Source of the DNA: CAUZEO01 sp963578625
GTDB lineage: Bacteria; Verrucomicrobiota; Kiritimatiellia; SLOV01
Direction: 5' to 3'
Length of the DNA stretch: 44,431 bases
NCBI GenBank assembly: GCA_963578625.1
Contig: CAUZEO010000006.1
Location: 1-44,431, forward strand
The notes beneath the pieces were generated by a model. That model did not search any database, was not told the origin of the DNA, and saw only the letters and a program-made list of their open reading frames with translations. Shown piece after piece: positions 31,989 to 41,824 of this stretch; positions within the stretch are counted from its first letter, which is position 1; the number at the start of each line of letters is the position of its first letter. The translations under genes were made by a program, and so were the position numbers.

Positions 31989-33929
31989 ATGAGTACCGAA
32001 CCCACAGACCGCAAACCGTTGTCGGAAACCATGATTCAGACAGAACGGGAGGCCGATCAAACCACGGAGTGGAAGCCGGGCGATCCCATTGGGTATATTC
32101 GATCGGAGATCCCCGCGTTCGCCATGCCCCCCTACACCGGGGAACGTTACGAAGCGCTGGTGCCCGACACGCTCGACATCCAGGAGCGGGCCGGGCTGGC
32201 GGTGAACGTGCTGACCGAGGCAGTGGACCCCCAGGCGGATTATGAGATGTATTTTTCCGTCGCGATGAACAGGAATCCCGCACTCATGTGCCACAACGGA
32301 TCGAGCATTTGCCAAGCCAAGTTCATGGAATCACTGCCGCTGATGCGGATGGTCAGCGGCAGTGAACTCAACCCGGAGGTGGATCAGATCTGGATGGAAG
32401 CCGCACTGCGCAACCTGGGGCCGGACGGGATGTATTACTACCCGCTGGGCGGACGGCCCTGGGCGCTGCAGGGTCCCTGGCTGGAGGCGGCGGGCGGCAC
32501 GAAAGACCGGATCATGGGGAAAGACCAGGTCATCGTGCCCATGTCCTCGGGGCGTATTCTCTCCGCCATGATGAACTATGCGCGCCGGGGCGATGCTGCG
32601 CTGTGGAGAAAGGAAGCCGAACGGCTGGTGGACGGACTGGTCGATCTCGCCGTGGACCGGGGCAGCTATGCCTTCTTTTATCCGTCGAACCTGTTTGCGG
32701 TGAAAGGGCCTACCGACGACCTGGGCCTGTCGTTGCATCCGGGCTGGGCGGCCGCTGCGTGCTTTGTGGCCCTGGGATTGGCGCGGGTCCACCGGGAGAC
32801 GGGCTACGAGCCTGCCGGGACCCTGGCCGGCAAGCTGCTCAACTATATCATGCACGAGCTTCACTACATTGAACCCGACGGGAGTTTCGGGCCGGCCGAG
32901 CAGGGGTACTGGCACTTTCACATGCACACCTACTGCCTGCTGGCCATCCTGGAGTACGCGCTGGGGACAGGTGATGAGGAGATGCTGGGACTGGCGCGAC
33001 GCGGATTCGAGCACGGCAGGGCCAGCGGCGATGCGCTGCTGGGCTACTTTCCCGAGAACAGCGGTCCTAATTGCGGACTGCAGACCACCGAGCTCTGCGA
33101 GGTGGCCGACATGATCGCCCTGGGGCTGGAGCTCAGCGCAGCGGGGGCCGGCGACTACTGGGACGACGTGGATCGGTGGATACGCAACATCTTTGCCGAG
33201 GGGCAGATGACCCCGGCAAAAACGGTGCTCCTTCAACGCCATGCTTCCTCCCTGCCGGTCACCGCGGTGGACTATAACGCGCGGATGCCCGGCGGCGCCC
33301 TGCCCTCCGGCTACCAGACGACCGATCGGGTGATCGAGCGCAATATCGGCGGATTCGCCGGCTGGACGCAGCCCAACGACTGGGGCATCCCCGGGATCAT
33401 GCACTGTTGCACCGGCAACGGGACGCGCACCCTCTATCACATCTGGGAGCACATCCTTACCTATGCCGACGGCAACCTGCGGGTGAACCTGCTTCTGAAC
33501 CGGGCATCGCCCTGGGTGGATGTCGACAGCCACATTCCGTACACCGGGCAGGTGGATGTAAAGATCAAGAAGGAACTGGACCTGGCGATACGCATCCCTC
33601 AGTGGGTAGAGCCCGGCGAAACCCGCTGCCGGGTCTCCGGCGCGGAACGCGCATTGCGGTTCGAGGGACGCTATGCTCAGGTGGGAGCGGTCCAGTCGGG
33701 GGATGTGGTCACACTGAGTTTCCCCATCGCCGAGCGTACCGAGACGGTCTGGCATCCGCAGGATTTCCAAAAGCAGGGGCAGAAGTACACCGTGCTGGTG
33801 AAGGGCAACACGGTTGTGGCCATCGATCCGCCGGGGCCGACATGCCCGTTCTTTCAGCGCGGACACTACCGGGACAACAGTACCCGCTGGCGCAAGATTG
33901 AGCGCTTTGTCTCCAACGAGCGGCCGTAG
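31989..33929 (+). CDS. Beta-L-arabinofuranosidase-like protein, GH127 (DUF1680)
   Basis: About 647 residues from ATG 31989 (GTG 31986 is a possible alternative). It has no signal peptide of its own. The (alpha/alpha)6 barrel has the GH127 landmarks: the metal-binding Glu and Cys in TTELCEVADM (~367) and the Cys-Cys pair in MHCCTGNGTRTLYHIWEH (~471), where one Cys acts as nucleophile. GGRPWALQGPW and the beta-rich C-terminus (LAIRIPQWV) also fit. The enzyme family releases L-arabinofuranose from plant-type glycans. It is the first intact gene of a four-gene operon and starts 6 bp after the stop of the frameshifted leader, so its secretion may once have depended on that leader. Confidence 0.9.
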   Translation: MSTEPTDRKPLSETMIQTEREADQTTEWKPGDPIGYIRSEIPAFAMPPYTGERYEALVPDTLDIQERAGLAVNVLTEAVDPQADYEMYFSVAMNRNPALMCHNGSSICQAKFMESLPLMRMVSGSELNPEVDQIWMEAALRNLGPDGMYYYPLGGRPWALQGPWLEAAGGTKDRIMGKDQVIVPMSSGRILSAMMNYARRGDAALWRKEAERLVDGLVDLAVDRGSYAFFYPSNLFAVKGPTDDLGLSLHPGWAAAACFVALGLARVHRETGYEPAGTLAGKLLNYIMHELHYIEPDGSFGPAEQGYWHFHMHTYCLLAILEYALGTGDEEMLGLARRGFEHGRASGDALLGYFPENSGPNCGLQTTELCEVADMIALGLELSAAGAGDYWDDVDRWIRNIFAEGQMTPAKTVLLQRHASSLPVTAVDYNARMPGGALPSGYQTTDRVIERNIGGFAGWTQPNDWGIPGIMHCCTGNGTRTLYHIWEHILTYADGNLRVNLLLNRASPWVDVDSHIPYTGQVDVKIKKELDLAIRIPQWVEPGETRCRVSGAERALRFEGRYAQVGAVQSGDVVTLSFPIAERTETVWHPQDFQKQGQKYTVLVKGNTVVAIDPPGPTCPFFQRGHYRDNSTRWRKIERFVSNERP

Positions 33930-33960
33930 TGGGGCCGCGCATTGAGAAGGAAAAATAGTA

Positions 33961-35814
33961 ATGGTTCACAATCAGACAACCAGACGAGAGTGCTGGCACG
34001 GGGTCACTGTGGTCGCAGCGGGACTGCTTGGTGCGGCAGCCGCCTTGAGCCTGGTCGCCCCCGTGCAAGGAGAAGATCCGATGAACGTTGAGCTGAGTTC
34101 GGCAGCGAGCCAGGCGGGCCCACCCCCGGCCATACACATTGACAGTGGCGATCCTTCCTATTGTAAATGGGTCAGCCCCGCGAGCCTGGTGCCCGCGCCG
34201 GGAGAAGATCCGAAGGAGGTTGAGGAGCTCATCGCCGGCGCGAGGATGTTGCGGGCGAGGTTTGCCGCCGATCCACAGCGACCCCGGTACCACTTCATGC
34301 CGCCGGATGCGTGGATGAACGATATCAACGGCATCATCTACTGGAAGGGCAGATACCACCTGTTCTACCAGCATCAACCTCTGGGAGCCTTACACTCGGG
34401 GACCGGAGGCAGATTTCCTTTTCCATCAAGCTCCATTCACTGGGGTCACGCGTCGAGCGTGGATCTCGTCCACTGGGTGCACCATCCTATCGCGCTGGCA
34501 CGCACGCCGGATGGCCCGGACCAGGGCGGCTGCTGGAGCGGTCATCCAGTCGAGGGCGCCGACGAGCCGACCCTGATATACTACGGTAGCCACGGACTCC
34601 CGGGTGGGTTCTCCCATCAGGTCGTCGGTGATGAACCCCACTGTGGAGCCTGTATCGCCACGAGCCGTGACGATGACCTGCTCACCTGGATCAAGTTTCC
34701 CCAGAACCCCGTCATTCGCAACGAGACGTTTGCGGAACACTATAGGAACTACGAGTTTCCGTTCTTCCAGGATATGAGCGGCTGGAAGCAGGGCGATTCC
34801 TATTACGCTCTCGCCGGGTCGCGCGAGATCGATCCTGCCGGCGGTTCCGGCGGCGGCGGCGATGTGGCGCGCCTGTTGAAATCGCCCGACCTGGTGCACT
34901 GGGAGTACCTGGGTCCCTTCTACACATCGGAGAGGCGGTGGACGGAACCCGGTGAGGACTGCGCCTGTCCGCAGTTCTTCCCGCTGGGCGAGAAGCACGT
35001 GCTGCTTTTCATAAGCCACCACCGCGGCGCCCAGTACTACATCGGGCGGTTCGAGGATGAACAGTTCTACCCGGAGCGCCACGCCCGGATGAACTGGCCC
35101 GGAGGATGCTTCCTGCCGGCGAGTACCATCCTTGACGAGAAGGGCCGCCGGTTGATGTTCGCCTGGATGGCGGAGAACCGGATGACTGACGTGCAGCGGG
35201 CATCCGGCTGGTCCGGCGTGATGACGATGCCAAGGGTTCTCACTCTTGGCGAAGACGGGAACTTGCGCATCGACCCCGTGCCGGAGCTGGAGATTCTCAG
35301 GTACAACCACCGTAGCAGGAAGGGGTTGAATCTGTCGGAAGGCTCAGAACTGGTTCTGGAGGAGATCCGCGGAGACTGCCTCGAGCTGGCCGTCGAGATG
35401 CGTCCGGGCGGCGCGCGACAGTTCGGCGTGAATGTGCGGTGCTCTCCCCGCGGCGAAGAGCGGACCCGCATCGTCTGCGATGTTGCCGCCGGCACACTGT
35501 CAGTGGACTTCAGCAAGTCCAGCCTGGACGGGAATCTGAGCTACCCGGAGCAGCATTGCCCCGGCGGGGGGGAGCCCTACGCCGGTACGCCGAGGGCCCA
35601 GGTAGCGCCGTTTGAGTTGAAACCGGGAGAGCCGCTCAAGCTGCGGGTGTTCCTGGATCGCTCCGTTCTGGAGGTGTATGCAAACAGCCGGCAATGCGTG
35701 ACGCAGAGGATCTATCCCACCCGGAGTGACAGCCAGGATGTCAGCCTGTTCGCCTCGGACGGCGATGTCGAAGTTCGTTCGGTGGATGCCTGGGATATGC
35801 ATGGGATACGGTGA
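33961..35814 (+). CDS. GH32-like secreted protein with altered catalytic site
   Basis: 617 residues, ATG 33961 with GAAGGA 8 nt upstream and 31 bp after the GH127 stop. The N-terminus has RR (TTRREC) and a hydrophobic stretch, a possible Tat or Sec signal cleaved near VQGED. The five-bladed propeller keeps the GH32 nucleophile motif as AWMNDINGIIYW (Asp ~120) and IHWGHASS(V)DLVHW. The RDP motif is replaced by FFQDMSGW. The acid/base motif, normally ECPDFF, is CACPQFFPL (~332), so the catalytic Glu appears to be Ala. The C-terminal beta-sandwich (LRVFLDRSVLEVYAN) is normal. It may bind fructan-like or other sugars, or use a different acid. Known GH32 enzymes cleave fructofuranosides. Confidence 0.87.
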   Translation: MVHNQTTRRECWHGVTVVAAGLLGAAAALSLVAPVQGEDPMNVELSSAASQAGPPPAIHIDSGDPSYCKWVSPASLVPAPGEDPKEVEELIAGARMLRARFAADPQRPRYHFMPPDAWMNDINGIIYWKGRYHLFYQHQPLGALHSGTGGRFPFPSSSIHWGHASSVDLVHWVHHPIALARTPDGPDQGGCWSGHPVEGADEPTLIYYGSHGLPGGFSHQVVGDEPHCGACIATSRDDDLLTWIKFPQNPVIRNETFAEHYRNYEFPFFQDMSGWKQGDSYYALAGSREIDPAGGSGGGGDVARLLKSPDLVHWEYLGPFYTSERRWTEPGEDCACPQFFPLGEKHVLLFISHHRGAQYYIGRFEDEQFYPERHARMNWPGGCFLPASTILDEKGRRLMFAWMAENRMTDVQRASGWSGVMTMPRVLTLGEDGNLRIDPVPELEILRYNHRSRKGLNLSEGSELVLEEIRGDCLELAVEMRPGGARQFGVNVRCSPRGEERTRIVCDVAAGTLSVDFSKSSLDGNLSYPEQHCPGGGEPYAGTPRAQVAPFELKPGEPLKLRVFLDRSVLEVYANSRQCVTQRIYPTRSDSQDVSLFASDGDVEVRSVDAWDMHGIR

Positions 35815-35831
35815 GAACGAGAGAATTGCAG

Positions 35832-38678
35832 ATGAAAAAGATGAATCTGATTGGCATCTGTCTGGCGGCCACGGCATGGGCGAGCGCAGGAGACGCGTTC
35901 GCTGCGGATGACTTTCCCAAGTGGCCGCTGACGAACGGCGATTTTTCCACCTGCCACGGACATCTGGGTCTCCCGCGGGGCTGGGACCCGGCGACGGAAA
36001 GCGGCAAACACAACTTCAAACTGGACCCGCCCTTGCCGGTCTGGGGAACGCCGGCAGTGGCGATCATCGAGACCATCGAGGCCGGCAGCGCGTACTATCA
36101 CCAAACGTCCAAGCTCATGGAAGGCGACTACCTCTTTACGGTTGAGGTCCGGGGCACTGAGGGCGCGAAGGCCCAGGCCAGGCTGGATTCGGGAGGGCAA
36201 AGTGCAACCAGCGGGCTGGTGAGCATCGGCCGGGACTGGAGCACCCTGCAGTTCGGTGCTTCGGTCGGATCCGGTGCTGCGACGGTGGTTCTGACGGCAG
36301 AGGGCGCAGACGGTCAGCAGGTAGAGTTTCGGAACGTAGCGCTTCACATCAAGCGGCTGCATGCCTCTGCCATACCTTTGAGTAGCGGTTTGCGGATCGG
36401 CGGGATCGTTCTGCCTAGGAAGCCCACGTTGGCTGAGCAGTTCGCCTGCTACGAGCTTCAGCGGCATGTTTTCATGATGACCGGCCTCGTGCCGGGCTTG
36501 AAGGGGCGCGACCAGGTCTTCGACGGCAAGGAGGTTACCATCGGCCAGGCCGCCTCGAAAGAACTCAGAAGCCTGAAGAAACTACCGCGCGATTCGTACG
36601 TCACCCGCTCGCAGGGCAACGAGATTTTTCTCGTGGGGAATACGGACTCGGGCACCCTGTACGCCGTGTACGATTTCCTCCGCCAACAGGGCTGCCGGTG
36701 GGTGGTGCCCGGCGCACTGGGCGAGATTGTCCCGACGCGCACGACGCTGCTTCTTCCGAGAACCAAGACCGAGACCCCGGACTATGAGTGCCGCGGGATC
36801 TCTCAGTCCCTCCAGGAATTCTTCCCCGGAGGCGGCGAGGAGGCCGGCTGGGATTATCCCAACCTCGACGAGTACTTTGACTGGCTGCTCCGCAACCGGA
36901 TGAACAGCACCGGCTTCGGCACCGGAAAAGGCTACGACTTCGGGGCACACCGCGGCCACGGGTGGGTTCAACTTCACGGCCACAGCTACGGCGGCCATGT
37001 GGCGCCCCGCAACAAGTATTTCAAGGAGCGTCCCGAATGGTATCCGCTCGTCCGTGGCGAGCGAATGGCCCTGTTCGATATCAATTCAAACTATCCCAAC
37101 CAGCTCTGTGTCTCGAACCAGGACCTTCGAGACTATACCGTGGACGTGGTGCTGGACTACTTCAAGAACAACCCGGGTGCCAGGGCCTTTCCGCTGAATC
37201 CGTCGGATTGGGGCTACTGGTGCGAATGCGACGAGTGCAAGAAGCTCGACCCGCCGGGGATTGACTGGTCGGAGCATTCAACCAATGCCGCCGTCGCCGG
37301 GATGACGGACCGTGCGCTTCACTACGCCAACGAAGTGGCGGAGCGCGTCGCCGAAGTCTATCCCGACAAGCACATCGAGATGTATGGCTACGGCTGTACG
37401 CTGGAGCCGCCCAAGCTCTACAAGGTGCACAGAAACGTGTTCATCAAGTACGCCTACCTTGGCAACTGGGGCACCGGCCCACTCGGGCTGAGCATGATGG
37501 ACCCGGAGGATCCGGTATGGGGACGATGGCGGCGGATCCTGGATGGCTGGCACAAAGAGGCGGGTGCGAAAATGGCGTACTACAACTATCTGGAGTTCGC
37601 GCACCCGGATGTGACCGTCTTCTGGTTTTACAGCAACTCCGATGTGCTCCGTAACCTGAATCGGCACTACGGCTTCCGGATCCTCCAGGGCGAGACCCCG
37701 AACAATGTCAAAGTTTCCACGGTGCTGTTCCACATCATCTTCCGAACAGTCTGGGATGTGGACACGGACTACAAGCAGGTGATCCGGGACACCTGCGACG
37801 ATTTCTACGGCCCGGTAGCCGATGACCTCTATGCCTACAACCTGATGATGGACGAAGCGATCCAGGCGAGCGAAGCGTACCGCGACTGGGACAATTATGT
37901 CACCTGGCAACATGTCGATATCCCGATGGATACCCTGGAACACGGGCGGTCCATGCTCGAAGCCGCTGCAGATAAGGTGAAAACCGACCCGGTGCTGACC
38001 AGGAGGCTGGCCTACGCCCGATTCGGCCACGCCTATCTCACCTATGTTGCGACGCTGCACCGGACGACAAAGACGCCCGAAATACGGGACATCTCCCGGC
38101 GCGCCTTCGACTTGGCCAATACCATCCGGACGGACCACCACATCATGGCCAGGGGCCCCAGCGTGCGGCAGCTCGCGACCTTCTACTACCCGCCCGTGGA
38201 AAGTGACGCCGAGACCGTCGCCCAACTGCCCGAGACGTGGGACTTCAAGAAGGACCCATTGGACGCAGGCCTGGAGGAAGAGTGGTTTGAGAAAAACAGT
38301 GATGACTCCTGGGTGAAGATCAGTACATCCAAGGCCTGGACGTCTCAAGAACAGGGCCGGGAGTATCATGGGGTGGCGTGGTATCACACTGCCTTCGAGC
38401 TGCCGGCAACCGCGGGCCAGTACGAAAAGCTGATGCTCCACTTCGGCGCGGTAGACGGGCATGCGGATTTCTATCTGGACGGCGTCAAGATCGGTGAGCA
38501 AAAGGCGGACGTCAACGTAATGTGGGACAAGCCGTTCCAAATCCCTCTGCCGGTGGAGCTCGGTCCGGTGGAGGTTCGCCATCTAATGGTATCGGATGTT
38601 CACCATCTGATGGTACGGGTCAGGAAAGATTCTTTTGCGGCAGGAATCTGGAAGTCCGTCAAGATCGTCGGCGAATGA
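35832..38678 (+). CDS. Secreted DUF4838 protein (alpha-glucuronidase-like N-terminal fold)
   Basis: 948 residues. The start at 35832 gives a Sec signal peptide (MKKMNLIGICLAATAWASA..., cleavage after AFA), 17 bp after the GH32-like stop. Residues ~25-180 are a CBM-like sandwich. Residues ~200-310 (FACYELQRHVFMMTG, FLVGNTDSGTLYAVYDFLRQ, GCRWVVPG) match the GH67/GH20-type N-terminal domain. Residues ~320-650 form the DUF4838 barrel (NPSDWGYWCECDECKKLDPP, VYPDKHIEMYGYG). A C-terminal GH2-like sugar-binding domain follows (WYHTAFELP, LHFGAVDGHADFYLDG). DUF4838 proteins are common in glycan-utilisation loci and the activity is not established. The gene overlaps the GH95 start by 4 bp. Confidence 0.88.
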   Translation: MKKMNLIGICLAATAWASAGDAFAADDFPKWPLTNGDFSTCHGHLGLPRGWDPATESGKHNFKLDPPLPVWGTPAVAIIETIEAGSAYYHQTSKLMEGDYLFTVEVRGTEGAKAQARLDSGGQSATSGLVSIGRDWSTLQFGASVGSGAATVVLTAEGADGQQVEFRNVALHIKRLHASAIPLSSGLRIGGIVLPRKPTLAEQFACYELQRHVFMMTGLVPGLKGRDQVFDGKEVTIGQAASKELRSLKKLPRDSYVTRSQGNEIFLVGNTDSGTLYAVYDFLRQQGCRWVVPGALGEIVPTRTTLLLPRTKTETPDYECRGISQSLQEFFPGGGEEAGWDYPNLDEYFDWLLRNRMNSTGFGTGKGYDFGAHRGHGWVQLHGHSYGGHVAPRNKYFKERPEWYPLVRGERMALFDINSNYPNQLCVSNQDLRDYTVDVVLDYFKNNPGARAFPLNPSDWGYWCECDECKKLDPPGIDWSEHSTNAAVAGMTDRALHYANEVAERVAEVYPDKHIEMYGYGCTLEPPKLYKVHRNVFIKYAYLGNWGTGPLGLSMMDPEDPVWGRWRRILDGWHKEAGAKMAYYNYLEFAHPDVTVFWFYSNSDVLRNLNRHYGFRILQGETPNNVKVSTVLFHIIFRTVWDVDTDYKQVIRDTCDDFYGPVADDLYAYNLMMDEAIQASEAYRDWDNYVTWQHVDIPMDTLEHGRSMLEAAADKVKTDPVLTRRLAYARFGHAYLTYVATLHRTTKTPEIRDISRRAFDLANTIRTDHHIMARGPSVRQLATFYYPPVESDAETVAQLPETWDFKKDPLDAGLEEEWFEKNSDDSWVKISTSKAWTSQEQGREYHGVAWYHTAFELPATAGQYEKLMLHFGAVDGHADFYLDGVKIGEQKADVNVMWDKPFQIPLPVELGPVEVRHLMVSDVHHLMVRVRKDSFAAGIWKSVKIVGE

Positions 38679-41068
38679 TCACTGGCGAGTACACAATCCG
38701 GCACGTCGGCCCAGCCGGGCGATTCGAGGAAGCATTTCCCATCGGCAACGGGCGGCAGGGCGCCATGATCTACGGCGGGACAGGCAGGGATCGCCTTTCC
38801 CTCAACGAGGATACCCTGTGGTCCGGCCGGCCAAGGTCATACGCCCTGCCTGAGGCCAAGGCGGCCCTGGCCGAGGTCCGGCGGGCCCTGTTTGCCGATG
38901 ATTTCGAAGCCGCCGCCCGGCTCTGCAGCAAACTCATGGGGCCATATACGCAAGGCTATTTGCCCGCCGGCAATCTGCGGCTCTACTTCAGCCACGACGA
39001 ATTCGCGGAACAGTACAGCCGCGAACTGGATTTGCAGAATGCCTTGTGCAGGGTTTCGTATCGGTGCGGGGAGGTGATGTACACACGGGAAGTGTTTGTC
39101 TCGTTTCCCGATCGGCTGATGGTGATGCGCCTGGAAGCCTCGGAACCGGGCCGTCTCTCCTTCTCCGCCCATTTCGACAGCCTGCTGCGGGGCTCTCAGC
39201 GGCATGCGAATGAACGTACCCTGGTCTTCAACGGCGAAGCGCCGGCGCATGTAGATCCGGATTATTACCCGCGCTCCCGGATCGTGTACGAGGACGAAGC
39301 CGGAACCGGCATGCGGTACCAGATGCGCCTGGAGGTGCAAACCGTCGGCGGCTGGTGTCGCTGCACGGATGCCGGTTGCACGGTGCACCAGGCCGATGCC
39401 GTGGAACTTCGCCTCAGCATCGCTACCAGCTTTGCCGGCTTCGACCGCGATCCGCTGAAGGGCGGCGTCGACGCCGAGGCCCGCGCGGTGGATGCCTTAC
39501 GCGCCGCGGCAGACAAGAGCTTCGAAGAACTCCGCGCCCGGCATGTGCAGGATTACCGGGCGCTGTACGATCGCTGCGGACTCTGGCTGGGCAACGCGCC
39601 CGATCATGCGGCGGATACGGTGACCCGGTTGCGGAAGCCGATCGACGAACTGCCCCCGGCCCTCGCCGCGCTCTACTTCAACTACGGACGGTATCTCCTG
39701 ATGGCCTGCTCCCGCGAAGGTTCCCGCGCGGCCAACGCTCAGGGCATCTGGAACGAGCATTTCCCCGCACCATGGAGCTGCAACTACACGACGAACATAA
39801 ACCTGGAGATGAATTACTGGGCGGCGGAAACCACCGGCCTCGGCGAGTGCCATCAACCGCTGTTCGATCTGATCGGGGTGCAGGCGGTGACCGGACGCGA
39901 GGCGGCTGCGAACTACGGCTCTCGAGGCTGGTGCACGCACCATAATACCGATCTCTGGGGGTTGGCCTGCGCAGTCGGGGATTTTGGCCGGGTTCCAATC
40001 AATCTGGGTGGAGGCGATCCGCGCTGGGCCTGCTGGCCCATGGCGGGCGCCTGGCTCTGCCGCCACCTGTGGGAGCACTACCGGTTCAGCCCGGATGGCG
40101 ATTTCCTGAGGAATACGGCCCTGCCGTTGATGAAGGGGGCAGCCCGGTTCTGTCTCGACTGGTTGGTGGAACACGAGATCGACGGCCAAACCTGGCTGGT
40201 GACCGCTCCGGCGACTTCACCGGAGAACTCCCCGATCCGGCCGGACGGAACTCCCGGGACGGTCAGTATTGCCACCACGATGGACATGGCGATTACACGG
40301 GAGTTGTTCAGCATCACGCTCGATGCCATGGCGGCCGCCGATGAGAGGGAGGATGCCCTCGGTCGCGAAATCGCCGCGGCACTGCCGCGTTTGTTTCCAT
40401 ACCGCGTCGGCGCCGCGGGACAATTGCAGGAGTGGTTCCGCGACTGGGCTGAGGGGGACCCGCACCACCGGCATGTCTCTCACCTCTACGGCCTATATCC
40501 CTCCGATATGCTGCAGCCCGGGCGGGACCCGGAGTTGATCCACGCGGTCCGGAACAGCCTGGAGCGGCGGGGTGACGACGCCACCGGGTGGTCCCTGGCC
40601 TGGAAGGTTTGCCTGTGGGCCAGGCTGCTCGATGGCGACCGGGCCTGGCGCCTGATCCGCATGGCCCTGCGCTTAGTGGAAGAAAGCGGCAGCATGGCCA
40701 CCACCGGAGGAGGCGTCTATGCCAATCTCCTCGACGCCCATCCCCCGTTTCAGATTGACGGGAACTTCGGCGTCACTGCGGGGATCGCGGAGATGCTGCT
40801 GCAGAGCCATCGCAAGGAGCAGAACGGCGAGGGCCTGGTCGTGCTGGATATTCTACCTGCGTTGCCGGCCGCGTGGCCCGAGGGGAAGGTAACCGGACTC
40901 CGGGCCCGGGGCGGCTTCGCAGTCGACATCGCCTGGCAAGAGGGACGACTTACGTCGTTGGTTGTGCATGCGGCCCAAAAGGGTCAATGCATTGTCCGTA
41001 CGAATGGCCGGACCCGGCAGCTGGACCTACGCGCCGGCGATGAACGGCAAGTGGAAATGGATGACTAA
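38675..41068 (+). CDS. Alpha-L-fucosidase, GH95 family
   Basis: 797 residues. ATG 38675 overlaps the TGA of the DUF4838 gene (ATGA), which indicates translational coupling. The longer frame to 38522 is antisense-free extension without a start signal. It has no signal peptide, so it is cytoplasmic. The N-terminal sandwich has the GH95 signature LNEDTLWSGRP (~45-55). The barrel has the catalytic and binding residues Asn in NYTTNINLEMNYW (~375), Glu in TSPENSP (~515) and Asp in FQIDGNFGVTAG (~693). GH95 enzymes remove alpha-1,2-L-fucose or L-galactose. In this operon it would finish oligosaccharides made by the secreted partners. Last intact gene of the operon. Confidence 0.93.
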   Translation: MITGEYTIRHVGPAGRFEEAFPIGNGRQGAMIYGGTGRDRLSLNEDTLWSGRPRSYALPEAKAALAEVRRALFADDFEAAARLCSKLMGPYTQGYLPAGNLRLYFSHDEFAEQYSRELDLQNALCRVSYRCGEVMYTREVFVSFPDRLMVMRLEASEPGRLSFSAHFDSLLRGSQRHANERTLVFNGEAPAHVDPDYYPRSRIVYEDEAGTGMRYQMRLEVQTVGGWCRCTDAGCTVHQADAVELRLSIATSFAGFDRDPLKGGVDAEARAVDALRAAADKSFEELRARHVQDYRALYDRCGLWLGNAPDHAADTVTRLRKPIDELPPALAALYFNYGRYLLMACSREGSRAANAQGIWNEHFPAPWSCNYTTNINLEMNYWAAETTGLGECHQPLFDLIGVQAVTGREAAANYGSRGWCTHHNTDLWGLACAVGDFGRVPINLGGGDPRWACWPMAGAWLCRHLWEHYRFSPDGDFLRNTALPLMKGAARFCLDWLVEHEIDGQTWLVTAPATSPENSPIRPDGTPGTVSIATTMDMAITRELFSITLDAMAAADEREDALGREIAAALPRLFPYRVGAAGQLQEWFRDWAEGDPHHRHVSHLYGLYPSDMLQPGRDPELIHAVRNSLERRGDDATGWSLAWKVCLWARLLDGDRAWRLIRMALRLVEESGSMATTGGGVYANLLDAHPPFQIDGNFGVTAGIAEMLLQSHRKEQNGEGLVVLDILPALPAAWPEGKVTGLRARGGFAVDIAWQEGRLTSLVVHAAQKGQCIVRTNGRTRQLDLRAGDERQVEMDD

Positions 41069-41337
41069 CGCGAGCTTATGATGGACTGTGGTTGAGTTCT
41101 CGTGACCGACGGAGATCTGCAAGCTGGTGTCGGGACTCGTTGCATGCCTTGGGCCCGTAAATTCCCAACGGTTTGTACTGAAGGTGCTGTAAGGCGAGCG
41201 CTTCGAGGAGGTGCGGGTACGTTGGTGGGGAAGGTGGCATTCACGGTTGTGGTTGCGGGATTGGTGGCCAAATTGTCGATGGTATCCATCAGGTTGGTGG
41301 GCGTACCGTGTTCCAGGGTGAGGATCACCTGATTCAT
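41065..41337 (-). CDS. Unidentified small or truncated protein
   Basis: ATG 41337 overlaps the TGA of the upstream remnant (ATGA, 41337-41334), so it is probably translationally coupled to it. The first ~45 residues (MNQVILTLEHGTPTNLMDTI then DNLATNPATTTV) look protein-like. The rest is Pro/Arg/Ser-rich and may be out-of-frame sequence after a break. No family was recognised. It runs to within 4 bp of the convergent GH95 stop. Confidence 0.3.
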   Translation of the reverse strand: MNQVILTLEHGTPTNLMDTIDNLATNPATTTVNATFPTNVPAPPRSARLTAPSVQTVGNLRAQGMQRVPTPACRSPSVTRTQPQSIISSR

Positions 41338-41824
41338 GGATTCGACTCCACCGAAAAATACGGCTGCACGCTGATGAAGTTGTACATCAGCTCCTGGCCA
41401 ATGGGTCCGTCGGGTTCCTCATCACTCGTCCAATCCGAGACGCTCAACTTCGCCGAGTTTCCGTTCGCGCGAAAAACCCGGTAGTGATAGTTCAGCCAGG
41501 CGCTGCCTTCCTCGCTGTAGGGCGGATAGGCTCTCGACCCCCAACATTGGTATGCACGTACGTGTAGCCTTTCTCTGGAATCAAGGTCGCGTTCTCGAAC
41601 TGAATGCGTACTGCATGCTCCTCCTTCTTTGACATATCCTTACGGTCGCCGCTGAACATGTAGAACGAGTAGAGCCGACCGGGCTGAAGGTTCTTGATTT
41701 CCTGAGAGAAGCGATTGGGCCGTAGCTCGCCGTCGCATAACCGGCGCCCTTCATTAATTCCGCCCGGGTCCCTTCCTGTGCCGAACTTATCGGTTTCTGA
41801 CCGAATGAGCATGCGACCGGTCAT
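41334..41824 (-). pseudogene. C-terminal remnant of a secreted-type protein, frameshifted
   Basis: The minus strand reads EIKNLQPGRLYSFYMFSGDR, KEEHAVRIQFENATLIPEKG and YTYVHTN. After a G5 run (~41542) a different frame continues with AYPPYSEEGSAWLNYHYRVF, DWTSDEEPDGPIGQELMYNF and ISVQPYFSVESNP before a TGA at 41334-41336. One base lost in the G run would explain the break. The fibronectin/discoidin-like text suits the end of a large extracellular glycan-binding protein. The upstream part is missing. Confidence 0.55.

Noticed and set aside
32331..33866. 511-codon minus-strand ORF
   Set aside because: Antisense of the GH127 gene, which has clear family motifs on the plus strand.
37278..38582. 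434-codon minus-strand ORF
   Set aside because: Antisense shadow of the DUF4838 gene.
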